From: Flavobacteriales bacterium | Lineage (GTDB): Bacteria; Bacteroidota; Bacteroidia; Flavobacteriales_D; Parvicellaceae | Assembly (NCBI GenBank): GCA_020635565.1 | Contig: JACJZN010000004.1 | Span: 1 to 7,893 of the forward strand | Direction: 5' to 3' | DNA length: 7,893 nt | Shown here: one piece after another, positions 7,078 through 7,893 of the stretch | How positions within the stretch are numbered: position 1 is the first letter of the stretch | Layout: each line of letters begins with the position of its first letter | The notes under the pieces: generated by a model | Seen by the model: only the letters and a program-made list of their open reading frames with translations | Databases searched by the model: none | Told to the model about the DNA's origin: nothing | Translations under genes and position numbers: made by a program

Positions 7078-7122
7078 ATTTTATGGCTATGAAAAAGCAG
7101 AACGATGTTTTGTGAAGTAATA

Positions 7123-7141
7123 GCAAGTCTCGTTGACTTGC
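7123..7141. repeat. inverted repeat 1 of intergenic hairpin cluster
   Basis: gcaagtc (7123-7129) pairs perfectly with gacttgc (7135-7141) around the loop tcgtt. The stem continues outward to about 11 bp with one mismatch (aatagcaagtc against gacttgcaatt). No T-run follows, so it does not look like a terminator. Confidence 0.6.
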
Positions 7142-7175
7142 AATTATTACGATTCAATGTAAACCCATCTATGCA

Positions 7176-7205
7176 TTGGCTACGCTTACGACAAAGCGTT
7201 GCCAA
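7176..7205. repeat. inverted repeat 2 of intergenic hairpin cluster
   Basis: ttggctacgctt (7176-7187) pairs with aagcgttgccaa (7194-7205) across the 6-base loop acgaca: a 12-bp stem with a single T-T mismatch (7181 with 7200). It is GC-richer than the surrounding spacer. It lacks a T-run on either side, which speaks for a dispersed palindromic repeat or a structured RNA rather than a terminator. Confidence 0.65.
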
Positions 7206-7217
7206 ATTTCGAATTTG
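7203..7217. repeat. inverted repeat 3 of intergenic hairpin cluster
   Basis: caaatttcgaatttg is a near-perfect 15-base palindrome: six flanking pairs (7203-7208 with 7212-7217) around a 3-base centre. It overlaps the 3' arm of the preceding hairpin by three bases, so the two could form competing structures. Confidence 0.5.
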
Positions 7218-7376
7218 TATACTAGCAATAAATCTATCATATATCTGCAATATCAATCTCAAATAATCATTCCTAGAAGATACATCTATCCAACCCACCG
7301 TCTGGATTATACAGAAGTAAGCTTTAACCTTATCATATATTTGGTACCCTGAACTCATATCACAAAGAAATAAAAT

Positions 7377-7426
7377 TTATGGCAAACTACCAAGATTTGT
7401 GGCACAGCCATAACAACACCAAGATT
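7377..7426. repeat. inverted repeat with nested direct repeat
   Basis: ttatggc (7377-7383) and gccataa (7407-7413) are perfect inverted repeats separated by 23 bases. The 9-base word accaagatt occurs at 7389-7397 and again at 7418-7426, 29 bases apart, followed each time by a similar G/T-rich ending (tgtggca, aggtgca). These are short and could be chance, but they sit in the non-coding stretch just downstream of the minus-strand gene. Confidence 0.4.
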
Positions 7427-7467
7427 AGGTGCAACCTACGTCCGAACGGAGATGCCATTCAGCTAAT

Positions 7468-7893
7468 TCAAATAAACTTTATAGATCCAAAATCCGGTCC
7501 ATCAAAGAAACGATAGCTTTTTATTTTATTACTCTCGAATAATTCTTTAAATTTATCAGAAGCAATATAAATTGTGTAAAAATGAAAGATGGTGATTAGA
7601 TCTAATTCATACACATGCGGTAAGAATTTTATTTGAACGGGTTCAATTTTTACACGTTCTACATTTTTTACAGAATGGTTAACCCATATATCATAATAGC
7701 GCTTATACTCATCTAAGTTTTGAATCTTAATATATTCTTCTGGTTTATTATTATAATACGATAATTTGAATACAGATCTACTGCAATCAATATCTAGGCC
7801 ATAATCATGATAAAAGGCAATCCAAAAGCCTTCATACAATTTTTTCCTAACCATGTACTTGATCGGCCATATTTGAAAAGGTGGCATATTCAT
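7468..7893 (-). CDS. unassigned protein, possibly immunity-like; may be cut by window edge
   Basis: I do not recognise this 141-residue protein with certainty. It is rich in Tyr, Phe, Lys and Ile, has no signal peptide or transmembrane helix, and should be cytoplasmic. Its first visible Met codon coincides with the last three bases of the window, so the true start may lie outside; Met3 and Met14 are internal alternatives. The stop is TGA at 7468-7470. The C-terminal part, FYTIYIASDKFKELFESNK (105-123) followed by IKSYRFFDG (124-132), recalls the pattern at the end of Imm11/DUF1629-like immunity proteins (hydrophobic-x-S-x-x-hydrophobic-K-x-hydrophobic, then a short helix and 'I-K-G-x-x-F'). 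That resemblance is from memory and weak. It converges on the DUF937-OmpA gene. Its upstream neighbour, where a toxin would be expected, is not visible. Confidence 0.6.
   Translation of the reverse strand: MNMPPFQIWPIKYMVRKKLYEGFWIAFYHDYGLDIDCSRSVFKLSYYNNKPEEYIKIQNLDEYKRYYDIWVNHSVKNVERVKIEPVQIKFLPHVYELDLITIFHFYTIYIASDKFKELFESNKIKSYRFFDGPDFGSIKFI

Larger units (their letters stand above)
7021..7467. other. 447-bp intergenic region with multiple inverted repeats
   Basis: No convincing gene is present on either strand. The only sizeable open frame, on the minus strand at 6978-7358, runs through the intrinsic terminator and into the OmpA coding sequence and has no recognisable domain. The region holds, in order: the ompA-type terminator (7045-7077), three hairpin-forming repeats (7123-7217), about 160 bp with no feature I can name, and an inverted repeat with a nested direct repeat (7377-7426). 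It separates convergent genes. Confidence 0.6.

Noticed and set aside
6978..7358. 126-codon minus-strand open frame downstream of the OmpA-domain gene
   Set aside because: It reads through the intrinsic terminator and three hairpins into the OmpA coding sequence; its composition (many Cys, Asn, Ile, Arg without pattern) does not look like a folded protein.
7431..7460. GC-richer stretch around tccgaacgga as an attC site or RNA gene fragment
   Set aside because: The palindrome is only 4 bp per arm, the paired core sites of an attC are absent, and I cannot match it to tRNA or rRNA.

Overview
The window looks like chromosomal DNA of a Bacteroidota bacterium, probably a futalosine-pathway lineage such as Saprospiria, Chitinophagia or Cytophagia. 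The supporting signs are AT-rich sequence, start codons without Shine-Dalgarno sites but with A/T-rich leaders, TAnnTTTG-type promoter boxes, menaquinone synthesis by the futalosine route (MqnC), and a DUF937-OmpA fusion protein. The family-level placement is inference.

Layout: 1-328 is a gene-free upstream region with a hairpin at the very left edge and a good candidate promoter just before the first gene. 329-3826 is a tight plus-strand operon of four genes: a GT4-like glycosyltransferase, a GHMP-type heptose-7-phosphate kinase (hddA), sedoheptulose-7-phosphate isomerase (gmhA) and a heptose-1-phosphate nucleotidyltransferase (hddC). Together these make an activated D-glycero-D-manno-heptose, most likely GDP-linked, and probably transfer it into a surface glycan. 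The phosphatase step (GmhB) is missing from the window.

3892-5598 holds mqnC, which makes the cyclic futalosine intermediate of menaquinone synthesis, and a RimJ/RimL-like GNAT acetyltransferase whose ATG directly follows the mqnC stop. A 65-bp gap leaves it open whether the pair is transcribed with the heptose operon. An AT-rich hairpin lies across the GNAT stop codon.

5785-7020 is a separately promoted gene for an inner-membrane-anchored protein: a cytoplasmic DUF937 region, one transmembrane helix, an Ala-rich periplasmic stalk and a C-terminal OmpA peptidoglycan-binding domain. It ends in a strong intrinsic terminator.

7021-7467 has no convincing gene but contains several inverted repeats, more structured than ordinary spacer. 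On the minus strand, 7468-7893 encodes an unassigned 141-residue protein reaching the right edge. Its C-terminal half faintly resembles Imm11/DUF1629-type immunity proteins, so a polymorphic toxin gene may lie just outside the window. I see no clear mobile element, CRISPR array, tRNA or rRNA.
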